From NCBI GenBank assembly GCA_002397275.1, contig DHAA01000049.1, positions 1-29,348 of the forward strand: a DNA stretch of 29,348 bases, read 5' to 3'. The notes under the pieces were generated by a model. The model was not told the DNA's origin and did no database searches. It was given only the letters and a program-made list of their open reading frames with translations. Position 1 is the stretch's first letter, and each line of letters begins with the position of its first letter. This document shows positions 8,840-17,204 of this stretch, piece after piece. Position numbers and translations under genes: made by a program. The DNA comes from Thermacetogenium sp. UBA4966 (GTDB lineage Bacteria; Bacillota; DSM-12270; Thermacetogeniales; Thermacetogeniaceae).

Positions 8840-9793
8840 TCAGATTTTAACTTTCCGGTATTCCAACGGCGTTTTCCCCTTTACACTTTTGAACGCCTCT
8901 GAAAACTTGCTGCTGTTGGCATAACCGACCCTTCCGGCAATCGCCGTAATGGATTCTTCTGTTTGTGTAAGCAGTGTCGCGGCCATATCTATGCGGAAAT
9001 TCCGCATATAGGTGAAAATAGCTGTGCCATATACACCTTTGAAGCATTTCTTAAAAGACGAAACTGAAATATCAAACATGGACGATAGTTCTTCTATCGT
9101 ATAATGCTGATCCGGCCGCGCGGTCATAAATGCCATGATTGTTTTTACTTTTTCTACCTGAGATTTATAAAAATAGGGACGTTCCTCGCCAAATCTGGAT
9201 ACATCCACCGCTTTTAAGGCGACAAGCAGCTCCAGCACTTTGACCTTCAAGTATTCGCTGCGGATCGAATCCGGAACCTGATAGAGTTCCGAAAAGATAT
9301 GCTCCGGCGACGGGTCGTCACGCATAATAAAAGGGCGCTGCTCAGAGATGAAAAGCTGCTCCACTTGGAGCAGGTCGATGGAAAACAGGTGAAACAGGTC
9401 GGCCAGCTTCTCCATTGCTTCGGGAACCGAGATGCACACGGTAACGCCGTGATAATGCTTGAGCGGAAAGCTCCAATAGCGGCTTCCCTCTGTAAAGCTG
9501 TCAATCAGGATGTCACCGGGGGCGAGATAGAGATAGAGACCCTCTGCTACTTCACCTTCGATGCGGCCCTCTCTGCAATGGTTGATTTCGATAATGTGGC
9601 TGTCCAAAATTTTTCGTCCGGGGCAATTCTCCATATGAAAATCGTTATACAACACGAAGATGCCGGGGAATACTTGATAATAAGTCGCCGTCCCCTCCCC
9701 GGTTTTATTTTTCATTTGGTAAACGGAACAATTTTCATCCCGGCAGAGCAATTTCATATTTTGATTGGAAAAGAATTGATCCGTGCCGATCAT
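8840..9793 (-). CDS. AraC-family transcriptional regulator (YbtA/PchR-like context)
   Basis: This 317-residue protein has an N-terminal ligand or sensor part (about 1-205) and a C-terminal AraC double helix-turn-helix (about 215-317). The latter contains YTIEELSSMFDISVSSFKK and the typical second-helix block GYANSSKFSEAFKSVKGKTPLEYRK. Start ATG 9793 follows GAGGTGAAGAA and lies 4 bases after the EcfA stop, so it is co-transcribed with the ECF genes. AraC-type regulators beside siderophore transporters (YbtA, PchR) sense the metal-loaded siderophore and activate uptake and biosynthesis. The same job is inferred here from context. No cognate binding site was identified. Confidence 0.93.
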   Translation of the reverse strand: MIGTDQFFSNQNMKLLCRDENCSVYQMKNKTGEGTATYYQVFPGIFVLYNDFHMENCPGRKILDSHIIEINHCREGRIEGEVAEGLYLYLAPGDILIDSFTEGSRYWSFPLKHYHGVTVCISVPEAMEKLADLFHLFSIDLLQVEQLFISEQRPFIMRDDPSPEHIFSELYQVPDSIRSEYLKVKVLELLVALKAVDVSRFGEERPYFYKSQVEKVKTIMAFMTARPDQHYTIEELSSMFDISVSSFKKCFKGVYGTAIFTYMRNFRIDMAATLLTQTEESITAIAGRVGYANSSKFSEAFKSVKGKTPLEYRKVKI

Positions 9794-9797
9794 TTCT

Positions 9798-11261
9798 TCA
9801 CCTCGATCCCAGAAAGAATTCTTGCAGCCGTTCTATCCCAGCGTCGTCCAGACAATATTGCGCCTGCACTCGCCCGTGCTCTAAATGCAGCACATAAGTG
9901 CAACAACTCACGATCAATTCGTAGTCATGGGTAATCACAAGAGATGTCTTATCTATCTGTTGCAGGGCGGTCAACTCCCGGGCGACTTCCTCCATGTGCT
10001 GCAGATCCAAACCGCTGGTCGGTTCGTCAAATACCAGAATATTTCGCCCGGAAACCAGTGCGCTTGCAATCGCCACCCGCTGCTTCTGGCCGCCGGAGAG
10101 GGCCATGGGGTGCCGGTCTTTGAAGGGCAACAAATCCAACCGTTCAAGAAAAGATGCGGCCTGTTCCCTTTCAGGCAGCGCCATGCTGACGAACATTTCT
10201 TCCTCAACGCTTTCCGTGAACAACTGATGGTTCACATCCTGCATAACCATATAGCAACGGGTTAGTCGCTGCTTTCTATCATAACGGTTTTCGCCTATGG
10301 TCATCATGCCTTTGCATTTTTTCTCCAAGCCGCACAGACATCTGGCAAAAGTGGACTTCCCAGCCCCATTGTGACCGATCACTGCAATAATTTCGCCTCG
10401 CGGAAGTTCCAAACTGGATATATTGATAGCATGTTTGCTCTGTGTATAGCCAAATGCAAAATCAGAACACAAAAATGTTTGCTTGTGTGCCGGATGCCTT
10501 GGTTTGACGGGAAATTTCAACAGGTCAAAAGGACGCAGCCCCATTTCTTTTTGTTCATCGGAAGATAATTTATGCGCTTCCTGCTCCGATAGTTCCGCGC
10601 ATATCTCGCCGTTTTGCAGATATAGTATCCGGTCTATTAGCCCGCGTAGGTAATACAGACGGTGTTCGGCAATCACAACTGTCTTTCCTTGCTGCTTCCA
10701 CAACTGTATCAGACGACGTAAATCCGCTGTTGCGGAAATATCCAGATTGGAAGAAGGCTCATCCAAAACAAATATTTTAGGTGAGCTTACCGATACGGAG
10801 GCGCAGGCAACCTTTTGTTTTTCCCCGCCGGAAAGGCAAAAAATATTTTTTCCCAAAAGCGGCTGCATTGCAAACTGACCGGCCGTTTGCTTGACTCGTT
10901 TAATGATTTCCTCTTGCGGCAGGCCTTGATTTTCGCATCCAAAGGCCATTTCGCTGGTGGAATCCACAGTGAAAAACTGCGTCCTGGGGTTTTGAAATAC
11001 GCTACCCACCTTTCTTGCCGTTTGGTACAGGGGAAGCTTGCTGATATTTTCTCCATCCAGCAGAATTTCTCCATCCAAATCACCATCGTAGTAGTTGGGG
11101 ATCAAACCGTTAAGCATGCGCGTCAGCGTCGTTTTCCCGCAGCCGGAACGACCGCATAACAAAACAACTTGCCCATCGGGAATAGAGAGGTTAATATCAG
11201 ATAATCCGCCTGCTTCATTTCCTCCCATATACTGAAAATTGACATTTTTTAGTTTGATCAT
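9798..11261 (-). CDS. ECF transporter energizing ATPase, two fused ABC domains
   Basis: This 487-residue protein holds two ABC ATPase domains in one chain. Domain 1 has Walker A GRSGCGKTT near 37-45, LSGGEKQK and Walker B IFVLDEPSSNLD. Domain 2 has Walker A GHNGAGKST near 294, LSGGQKQR near 386, ILVFDEPTSGLD and ITHDYE. It replaces the separate EcfA1 and EcfA2 subunits found elsewhere, as in YkoD/CbiO-type fused proteins. It lies between the EcfT and AraC genes in one operon and powers uptake through the S component at 11991-12587. The substrate is not shown by the sequence. Confidence 0.93.
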   Translation of the reverse strand: MIKLKNVNFQYMGGNEAGGLSDINLSIPDGQVVLLCGRSGCGKTTLTRMLNGLIPNYYDGDLDGEILLDGENISKLPLYQTARKVGSVFQNPRTQFFTVDSTSEMAFGCENQGLPQEEIIKRVKQTAGQFAMQPLLGKNIFCLSGGEKQKVACASVSVSSPKIFVLDEPSSNLDISATADLRRLIQLWKQQGKTVVIAEHRLYYLRGLIDRILYLQNGEICAELSEQEAHKLSSDEQKEMGLRPFDLLKFPVKPRHPAHKQTFLCSDFAFGYTQSKHAINISSLELPRGEIIAVIGHNGAGKSTFARCLCGLEKKCKGMMTIGENRYDRKQRLTRCYMVMQDVNHQLFTESVEEEMFVSMALPEREQAASFLERLDLLPFKDRHPMALSGGQKQRVAIASALVSGRNILVFDEPTSGLDLQHMEEVARELTALQQIDKTSLVITHDYELIVSCCTYVLHLEHGRVQAQYCLDDAGIERLQEFFLGSR

Positions 11262-11271
11262 ACAGCGCCTC

Positions 11272-11994
11272 CTACCAAATCAAAAAAGCAGCCCAACAGA
11301 AGACGGCAATCACACTAAGCAGAATATCAACTACGCCAAACCCAATGCGGCAAATGTTGGTGCGCTTTTCAGGAGCGCCCAATCCCCGTGTCAAAGCCGC
11401 CGCCGACAATTCTTCTCCTATTTTTACTACGCACATCATAAGAGGCACCACACGATACTCCAGCATTTTCATCGGGCTTCTCAGTGTGGCAATCCCTCTC
11501 ATTTTCATGGCGTCGCTGATAGAGAAATATTCTTCTATAACTGTAGGGAAAAAACGAAATATAACAGAAACAGGTATAACGATCTTTTGAGGAATATACA
11601 TGCGTTCCATAGCGGCCACAAATTCACTAACCGTCGTTGTATCTATCAGGTAATACCCCATGACAAATCCCGGCAGGATATGCGTATAAATGCCGACCAA
11701 AGCTCCTAAAAGAAAGTTCCAAAACCCTGACAAAAGGGGAAGGACTTCGATTTCCAAAGCAAACAATATAAAGTAAGTCAGCGAAAAATTAGCGACGGCT
11801 TTCCACCGTTTGGAAAACAGCAGCAGGCAAACCGGCAAAATCGCCAAACAAGGGCGAATATAGTTCATCACACTGCCGACGCTCCCACTCATCATAATGG
11901 TACTAACAGTGATGGTAAGGAACAGCTTCGTGCGCGGGTCAACGGGAATAACTGATTTTTTTTCAAATGGCAGATCGCAGACGGCATTCATCAC
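11272..11994 (-). CDS. ECF transporter transmembrane subunit EcfT
   Basis: This 240-residue polytopic protein has about five or six hydrophobic segments and a C-terminal coupling region containing AAALTRGLGAPEKR. That is the Ala-x-x-x-Arg-Gly type motif by which EcfT helices touch the ATPases. Its start overlaps the stop of the S-component gene by 4 bases (11991-11994), and the ATPase gene begins 11 bases after its stop. This is the standard S-T-A order of a dedicated (group I) ECF module. It links ATP hydrolysis to substrate release from the S component. Confidence 0.9.
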   Translation of the reverse strand: MMNAVCDLPFEKKSVIPVDPRTKLFLTITVSTIMMSGSVGSVMNYIRPCLAILPVCLLLFSKRWKAVANFSLTYFILFALEIEVLPLLSGFWNFLLGALVGIYTHILPGFVMGYYLIDTTTVSEFVAAMERMYIPQKIVIPVSVIFRFFPTVIEEYFSISDAMKMRGIATLRSPMKMLEYRVVPLMMCVVKIGEELSAAALTRGLGAPEKRTNICRIGFGVVDILLSVIAVFCWAAFLIW

Positions 11995-12587
11995 GCATCA
12001 AGCATACCGGCTTTTTCAAAGTGTTTTTTCAACACAGCTCTTCCCAGCAACGCCCCCAATACGCCGCCAAGAAACGCTACTACAAACAGAGTTGGAAACA
12101 CCCACCCGGGTGTATAGGACATGAGCGTATCAGCATATTCCTGACCATATCCGGCGGCAACCTTTGCAAAATAAGCGTCTCTGGCCAGAAACATCCGGCT
12201 TACATAACCCATGATCCATAAAGAGAAAACGCCATTGCCAATAATCGTCCATTTTAAGCTGCGGTAGTTACCCGCCTTAAAAATCAAATCTGCCAAAAGC
12301 CCGAAAACAAGGCCGGCAACTAAAACTTCAATTCCGCTGCCCATAAGCAAAGCGAGCAGGCCCAAAATCAAACCGGTCAAAGTGACCATGCCGAATATCT
12401 TTACCTTCGTCAAATACAGCATAAAAGGGATTCCGCACAGTATGGGGCAAATTAGAGGCAGCAATACAATAAAAATAGGTATGTATCCAGCCATCATACC
12501 GACAAAAAACAGTACAAAGTAGATAGCGGTAAAAATGCCGACATTGATCAAATCCTTTGCTTGCAGTTTGTTGTTTTTCGTATCCAT
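11991..12587 (-). CDS. ECF transporter S component, MptD/Trep-Strep-like
   Basis: This 198-residue integral membrane protein has about five or six helices and starts at ATG 12587 behind GGAGGG. The opening KLQAKDLINVGIFTAIYFVL and the glycine-rich middle resemble the MptD/Trep_Strep family of putative ECF S components, whose substrates are poorly known. These are often found with EcfT, a double ATPase, an AraC regulator and tandem ABC transporters in Firmicutes. It is the first gene of the operon and has a candidate operator 21 bases upstream. Substrate binding is inferred only: it could be the metallophore, a precursor, or an unrelated cofactor. Confidence 0.85.
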   Translation of the reverse strand: MDTKNNKLQAKDLINVGIFTAIYFVLFFVGMMAGYIPIFIVLLPLICPILCGIPFMLYLTKVKIFGMVTLTGLILGLLALLMGSGIEVLVAGLVFGLLADLIFKAGNYRSLKWTIIGNGVFSLWIMGYVSRMFLARDAYFAKVAAGYGQEYADTLMSYTPGWVFPTLFVVAFLGGVLGALLGRAVLKKHFEKAGMLDA

Positions 12588-12607
12588 TTTTTATCCCTCC
12601 ATCGAAT

Positions 12608-12625
12608 ATTTAGACTTAACTAACC
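12608..12625. promoter_or_regulatory. Candidate operator, ATTTAG-N6-CTAACC
   Basis: The inverted repeat ATTTAG ACTTAA CTAACC lies 21 bases upstream of the S-component start. It shares the TTAG-N6-CTAA core and spacing with the sites at 17187-17204 and 5017-5034. A weak promoter can be drawn around it (TTTAAG, 17 bases, TAAATA on the minus strand), which would place the repeat across the spacer and -10. The binding factor is unknown. Confidence 0.4.
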
Positions 12626-12754
12626 ATTGCTTAAAGCTTAAAAAGCTTACAAAACATGATCTTTTGCTGACTCATCAAACTGAATACAGGCACTTATTAG
12701 TCACACGGCTGTCCTTGCGAACTTTGAATACGATCCCATCCAGAAATACGATGC

Positions 12755-13155
12755 TGATAAATAGCGTCCAGGGGCCGGAACTACCATTCGGCAACGGCTG
12801 GCACATCAGCTTATCGGTGATACTCCTAACGCGTAAGTTGCGCAACCTCTCAATATTCCGCCTAAATGAGGCTGCCTTGGCTAAGTATGCCTAGCATCAC
12901 CTAGCGTAAACATCAGTCGGGCAAGTTTGATGACAATACGCCGCTAACGAAAACCGCGAATAAATATTGCGTAGCTACACTGGCTGCTGAATGTGTTCGC
13001 AAGCGTGGCCTCAAGCTTGCCGAGTTCTATGACCGTAATTCAAAAAGGCACTATTCATCACCACCACGCTTAAATTTTTACCGCACAAAATCTTGTGCGG
13101 GTAGTTGATGCTCTGCTATGAGCAACCGACTATACGTGCCCATTTGTCTCTATAA
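12755..13155 (+). pseudogene. Decayed IS110-family transposase remnant
   Basis: Plus-strand fragments in shifting frames match the C-terminal part of IS110-family transposases: NEAALAKYA (about 12864-12891), then after a one-base shift S-I-T, an amber stop at 12902-12904 where the family has Trp (GITW), then RKHQSGKF, TPLTKTANKY, AEFYDR (to about 13045), then NLVRVVDALL and NRLYVP (to about 13141). At least two frameshifts and one nonsense change are visible, and the N-terminal catalytic part is absent or unrecognisable. The element cannot be active. It separates biosynthesis operon 1 from the uptake operon. No element ends were found. The stretch 12640-12755 shows nothing I can name. Confidence 0.75.
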
Positions 13156-13235
13156 ACAAGTTCACTGGTTACTGCTCTTTTTTCAAAATTTGCTTAGAAA
13201 TTTTCCTCCTTGGGTCTTGACATATTACCGTAAGC

Positions 13236-14840
13236 CTATTTCACCGTTTCTTGAGCCATCTTCTCTAATGATTTTTTGTCAACCTTACCCACACTTGTTA
13301 CGGGCCATGTCTCTATTATTTCTACTTGATCCGGCATTTTGTATTGCGCAACTCCAAGATCCTTTAAAAATCGATAAACCCGAGATAATCTCATTTCTTC
13401 TCCGTCTTCTATCATGACAAAAGCGCAGCTTCGATTTCCCAGTGTGACATCCGGCACGCCTACTACAGCAGCCTCACGAATTGCCGGATGCTGACAAAGG
13501 TAAGCCTCTATTTCTGCAGGAACAATCTTTTCACCAGCCCGGTTGATCTGCTCTTTCATTCTGCCGCCCATGCGGATATTTCCCTCTTTTGTACGCCTTG
13601 CTCTATCTCCCGTACGATAGAAACCATCCTCTGTGAAACTCGTTCGATTTGCCTCTTCTGCTCTATAGTAGCCGTCAATGGTATAGGGACCTCTTGATAA
13701 GAGTTCACCATATTCTCCATCTTTGACTTCCCTGCCGTACTCATCCACTATTTTGATTTCATCTGCAGGTGATACAGGGGTTCCCTGACATCTTGCAATA
13801 ATCGTGTCCTCGTCATCCACTTGGGTAGAGCACAACAACCCCTCTGCAGTTCCAAAAACCTGCATCAATTTACATGGCCATTCGCTGATGATTCTGTCAG
13901 CCAAAGTATCGTCCAACATAGCACCTCCCACTTGCAAAACCTCCAGACTGGAAATATCAAAGCCGTCGTCCCATTCCAGCATCTCCATACAAACATTTAC
14001 CATGGCCGGTACTAATCCCGTAATTGTCACCTTTTTCTCCGTAATTAGTGCAAGAATTTCATCAGGACTTGTATTCCTGCATAGCACCACTTTCCCTCCT
14101 ACGTCCAAAGTGCCAAGTAGTCCGGGGCAACAAAGCGGAAAATTATGGGATACAGGCAAAGAAGCAAGATAGACGCTGTTAATATCCAACTGGCATCTTT
14201 TTGCCGACATCCTCGCGTTATAGATATAATCTGTATGTGTTCGTGGAATTAATTTCGGGATTCCAGTTGTTCCTCCGGACAAGAGAAGAACAGCCGTGCT
14301 GAAACTATCAACCTCTGGAAATTCAGTTGTACTTCCTTTCATCTTTGATAGCAGATAGTCGCTGCCGTTTTCGCCATCAACAATAACCGTTTTTAAAAAG
14401 GGAAATTTTTTCTGCAGCATTCTTGCCAGCGGTACATAATCATATCCTAAAAACCGCTGCGCTACGATATAAGCGGAAGGCTCTGCGAGCTTCACAATCC
14501 CCTCCAACTCAGCTTCTCTATATGCCGGCAAGGCCATAACGGGAACAACTCCTATTCTCGCAAGAGCAAATAATACAATCACGATAGAAATCCGGTTCGG
14601 CAACTGCACAACAACCCTATCCCCTTGGCAGATACCGATATCCATAAATGCTCCCGCCAGATTATCTACTTCTTCATCTAATCCTTTATAAGTGATCTCT
14701 CTTTCTGAATCAACGACAGCGGACCTATCTCCATATTTGTCATTCCACCTGCGCAATTGCTGACTTAGTGTTAATTTTTCCCATCCATCCAGATGCTCGT
14801 AAGTTCTCAAATTCTTCACATATCTTTTTGCATGTGTCAT
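13236..14840 (-). CDS. Salicylate-type aryl acid–AMP ligase (EntE/DhbE/YbtE family)
   Basis: This 534-residue stand-alone adenylation enzyme activates an aryl acid as its AMP ester and loads it onto an aryl carrier protein. Seen: phosphate loop LSGGTTGIPK near 187, GFYRTGDR, and the C-terminal lysine motif TSVGKVDKK near 518. The aryl-pocket block is HNFPLCCPG (His232-Gly240), followed later by EGLL. In DhbE the matching residues are Tyr236, Ser240 and Val337, which favour 2,3-dihydroxybenzoate. Phe, Cys and Leu at these places are the published pattern for salicylate enzymes (YbtE, PchD, MbtA). I therefore predict salicylate. ATG 14840 follows GAAGGAGAG, and that site is preferred over an in-frame TTG at 14858. 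The start lies 4 bases after the phosphopantetheinyl transferase stop. Confidence 0.94.
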   Translation of the reverse strand: MTHAKRYVKNLRTYEHLDGWEKLTLSQQLRRWNDKYGDRSAVVDSEREITYKGLDEEVDNLAGAFMDIGICQGDRVVVQLPNRISIVIVLFALARIGVVPVMALPAYREAELEGIVKLAEPSAYIVAQRFLGYDYVPLARMLQKKFPFLKTVIVDGENGSDYLLSKMKGSTTEFPEVDSFSTAVLLLSGGTTGIPKLIPRTHTDYIYNARMSAKRCQLDINSVYLASLPVSHNFPLCCPGLLGTLDVGGKVVLCRNTSPDEILALITEKKVTITGLVPAMVNVCMEMLEWDDGFDISSLEVLQVGGAMLDDTLADRIISEWPCKLMQVFGTAEGLLCSTQVDDEDTIIARCQGTPVSPADEIKIVDEYGREVKDGEYGELLSRGPYTIDGYYRAEEANRTSFTEDGFYRTGDRARRTKEGNIRMGGRMKEQINRAGEKIVPAEIEAYLCQHPAIREAAVVGVPDVTLGNRSCAFVMIEDGEEMRLSRVYRFLKDLGVAQYKMPDQVEIIETWPVTSVGKVDKKSLEKMAQETVK

Positions 14841-14844
14841 ATTT

Positions 14845-15579
14845 TCACTCTCCTTCAATCCGCACCGCTACGTTTGCGGAATACTCACTGCTAATTTCTA
14901 TCGGGACAACTTGCCAATCCGCTAACATACTTCCTCGCTCGCAAATGCGGTTTCTCTTTATCTCAAAAGATTTTAAATCCTTATTTAATCCTTCGCCCAA
15001 TGCCTTTACATATGCTTCCTTTGCCGTCCAATACCGAAAAAATGTACTGCTGCTTCTACTCTCACTAATTTTTCTGCTTTCCTCTGATGTAAAAAAATTT
15101 TGGGCAATTTCTAAACAATCCGGAAACTCACGTATTTGTTCTATATCAACTCCTATTTTGGGAAATTTTCCTAAAGATAATAGTACAATTTCTCCCGAAT
15201 GGGACACGCTATACTGCACACTTCTCTCGGGAATAACATTTGCAAGATATGGTTTTCCGTAATAACCTGTGTTTATGCAAATATCATGTATAGGTATATT
15301 CATATACTGGGCTAATAGAGTTCTTGTCAGTATTTTCCCTGTCGCGCCCCGCATGCGGTCTTCATATAGTCTAAATCTCTCAACATAATTTTTTTCTTCT
15401 GCGCTCATCAATTGCCAATTTGTAATAATCCATGGAATAATATGCCTCCAGCGGACTGTCCATACATGGATTTCCTTGTCCTGCAAGAAAAGATCCTGGC
15501 AATATTCCATATCCTGCTTATCAAACTTTTTAATCGTTATCGGCTCATGATAAGTTTCTAATGGCTGCTTTAAGTTCAT
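14845..15579 (-). CDS. 4'-phosphopantetheinyl transferase, Sfp family
   Basis: This 244-residue enzyme moves the 4'-phosphopantetheine arm of CoA onto the serine of carrier-protein domains. It shows the family pair of motifs: GVDIEQI near 141-147 (metal-binding Asp and Glu) and YWTAKEAYVKALG near 182-194 (WxxKEAxxK). Its length fits the Sfp group rather than the short AcpS group. It would prime the NRPS Ser1084 and the missing aryl carrier. The start at 15579 has only a weak ribosome site and overlaps the thioesterase gene by 35 bases. A later start, for example ATG 15510, is less likely because it would cut the N-terminal region. Translational coupling is probable. Confidence 0.93.
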   Translation of the reverse strand: MNLKQPLETYHEPITIKKFDKQDMEYCQDLFLQDKEIHVWTVRWRHIIPWIITNWQLMSAEEKNYVERFRLYEDRMRGATGKILTRTLLAQYMNIPIHDICINTGYYGKPYLANVIPERSVQYSVSHSGEIVLLSLGKFPKIGVDIEQIREFPDCLEIAQNFFTSEESRKISESRSSSTFFRYWTAKEAYVKALGEGLNKDLKSFEIKRNRICERGSMLADWQVVPIEISSEYSANVAVRIEGE

Positions 15580-16288
15580 CTAATACTTCGTCTTCACTTT
15601 CTCGGATAAAAAAGTGGCCGCCCTTGAACATCCGGTATCGAAAATCACTGTCTGTATACATACCCCAGGACTTGATCTCTTCCAGATCGGCTTCTCTGTC
15701 GTTCTCTCCCCCCAGGGCAAGGATCGGGCACTTTAATTGAAAGACATCTTTTGAATAATAGATCTCATACAGGGTAAAGTCCGCTCTCAACACAGGAAGG
15801 AAAAACGCCAATAATTCTTTGCTTTCCATAATTTCCTTGGGAGTCCCTTCAAATCTTCCCAGCTCTCTTTCGAATTCGTCATCTGGTAAATGATAAATTG
15901 GGTTCGGTTCAGGAATATGAGGAACCCTGCTTCCGGATATAACTAATAAGTTCGTCTTTTCCCCCTGCTTTTCTAATTCTTTTTCAACCTCAAACGCTAT
16001 TTTTGCCCCCATGCTATGACCGAAGATGTATACTTGATCATTCATATAGGGAAGAATCGCCTGGACGATATCCTGAACCAGGTCTTCCATTTCTATGTAT
16101 GGCTGCTCCATAATTCTTTCCTCTCGACCGGGTAACTGAATAGGGCATATTGTCATTTGATCTTTCATCGCTTTTATCCATCCGTTGAACACGGATGCGC
16201 CGCCGCCTGCAAAGGGTAAGCAAAACATTTTTGATTTTCCTCTGATAATTGCTTCTTTATTTTTCACTAATTTATCTAAGTCCCGCAT
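15545..16288 (-). CDS. Type II thioesterase (GrsT/YbtT/PchC-like)
   Basis: This 247-residue alpha/beta hydrolase has the external-thioesterase signature: LPFAGGGASVFNGW near 24-37, PIQLPGRE near 49, nucleophile GHSMG (Ser92), GGENDR (acid) and GGHFF (His). Such proteins remove wrong or stalled acyl groups from carrier domains, as YbtT and PchC do in thiazoline siderophore pathways. Its start at 16288 overlaps the serine acetyltransferase stop by 13 bases, and its own end overlaps the next gene, so the operon is tightly coupled. It is a separate protein from the TE domain inside the NRPS. Confidence 0.93.
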   Translation of the reverse strand: MRDLDKLVKNKEAIIRGKSKMFCLPFAGGGASVFNGWIKAMKDQMTICPIQLPGREERIMEQPYIEMEDLVQDIVQAILPYMNDQVYIFGHSMGAKIAFEVEKELEKQGEKTNLLVISGSRVPHIPEPNPIYHLPDDEFERELGRFEGTPKEIMESKELLAFFLPVLRADFTLYEIYYSKDVFQLKCPILALGGENDREADLEEIKSWGMYTDSDFRYRMFKGGHFFIRESEDEVLDELKAAIRNLS

Positions 16289-17175
16289 TGTATGTCACCC
16301 ATCCTTGTGCTCTCTGATGCCACATTTTTAAAGAGCAGTTCCGGTTTCTGAATACAGACTTTAGTCCCTATCGGTATAGATCTTGTTATAAAGGCGTTAC
16401 TTCCAACAACGGTTCGTTCCCCAATAACAGTCTCCCCCCCTAGGATCGTAGCTCCGGCATAAATAGTGACACAGTCTTCAATAGTAGGGTGTCTTTTCTT
16501 TTTTCTTAATTTCTGTCCGCTATTTGTTGACAATGCCCCCAGTGTAACTCCCTGATATAATTTCACATGATCTCCGATCTTGCTTGTCTCGCCTATTACA
16601 ACACCTGTTCCGTGATCTATAAAAAAGTATTCTCCGATGTCCGCTCCGGGATGTATATCTATCCCTGTCTTGGAATGGGCATACTCCGTCATCATTCTCG
16701 GCAGAATCGGAACCTTTTCTCTCCATAATAGATGCGCCAGTCTATATACCATAATTGCCTCAAACCCCGGATATACCAAAATAATTTCCTGAAAACTGTT
16801 TGCCGCCGGATCTCCATCATAGGCGGCCTTTAGGTCTTTCAATAAAATGTTTCTTAGATCTGGTATGCTGGCCATAATCCTTTCAACCAAGTCTTGCACG
16901 GCGACAGATTCATTTTTATCATAAATATTTTTAATCAGAAACATTAATTTCTCTTCAACTTTCTCGATCTGGTTCTCGAAGTCTTTGCTATTTATGCTGT
17001 AATCAACGCCCAGGCATTCCGGAAATAGCAATTGCCGTAACAAAGCGAATAATCTTCCAATGTCCTCTTGGTTAATTATCCTTGTTAAAGCGATTTCGCT
17101 ATCTATAAAAGAGTTGTAATAACTGTTCCGCAGCTTTTCCAGAAGAACGGTATTTTTCTTCATAACAAGTATCAT
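16276..17175 (-). CDS. cysE: Serine O-acetyltransferase
   Basis: This 299-residue enzyme makes O-acetylserine from serine and acetyl-CoA, the step that commits serine to cysteine. The C-terminal half is a left-handed beta-helix of hexapeptide repeats with GIDIHPGADIGEYFFIDHGTG, VVIGETSKIGDHVKLYQGVTLG and HPTIEDCVTIYAGATILGG. The N-terminal half is helical and longer than in the short Bacillus enzyme. As first gene of the biosynthesis operon it fits a dedicated supply of cysteine for the Cys-cyclizing NRPS. The start could be ATG 17175 or ATG 17163; AAGGA is better spaced (11 bases) for the latter. A Fur box and a second palindrome lie upstream, so iron control is likely. It may serve the pathway rather than housekeeping. 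Confidence 0.93.
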   Translation of the reverse strand: MILVMKKNTVLLEKLRNSYYNSFIDSEIALTRIINQEDIGRLFALLRQLLFPECLGVDYSINSKDFENQIEKVEEKLMFLIKNIYDKNESVAVQDLVERIMASIPDLRNILLKDLKAAYDGDPAANSFQEIILVYPGFEAIMVYRLAHLLWREKVPILPRMMTEYAHSKTGIDIHPGADIGEYFFIDHGTGVVIGETSKIGDHVKLYQGVTLGALSTNSGQKLRKKKRHPTIEDCVTIYAGATILGGETVIGERTVVGSNAFITRSIPIGTKVCIQKPELLFKNVASESTRMGDIQCGT

Positions 17176-17186
17176 CCTTCCCCAAA

Positions 17187-17204
17187 AGTTAGTAACTACT
17201 AACT
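17187..17204. promoter_or_regulatory. Perfect 8+8 inverted repeat upstream of cysE
   Basis: AGTTAGTA AC TACTAACT is a perfect inverted repeat with a 2-base centre, 12 bases upstream of the first cysE start. The flanking A-tract (AAAAGTTAG) is also present at the VOC-NRPS site (5014-5022). It lies in the transcript leader, so it could be a repressor roadblock, an RNA hairpin close to the ribosome site, or an operator for an unseen second promoter (a TATAGT overlaps it on the minus strand). Confidence 0.55.

Noticed and set aside
13081..13100. Perfect hairpin CCGCACAA-AATC-TTGTGCGG, a possible terminator of the aryl-AMP ligase operon
   Set aside because: It lies inside the IS110 remnant, where the codons read as the conserved NLVRV region, and no T-run follows on either strand. 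It is probably chance coding sequence.
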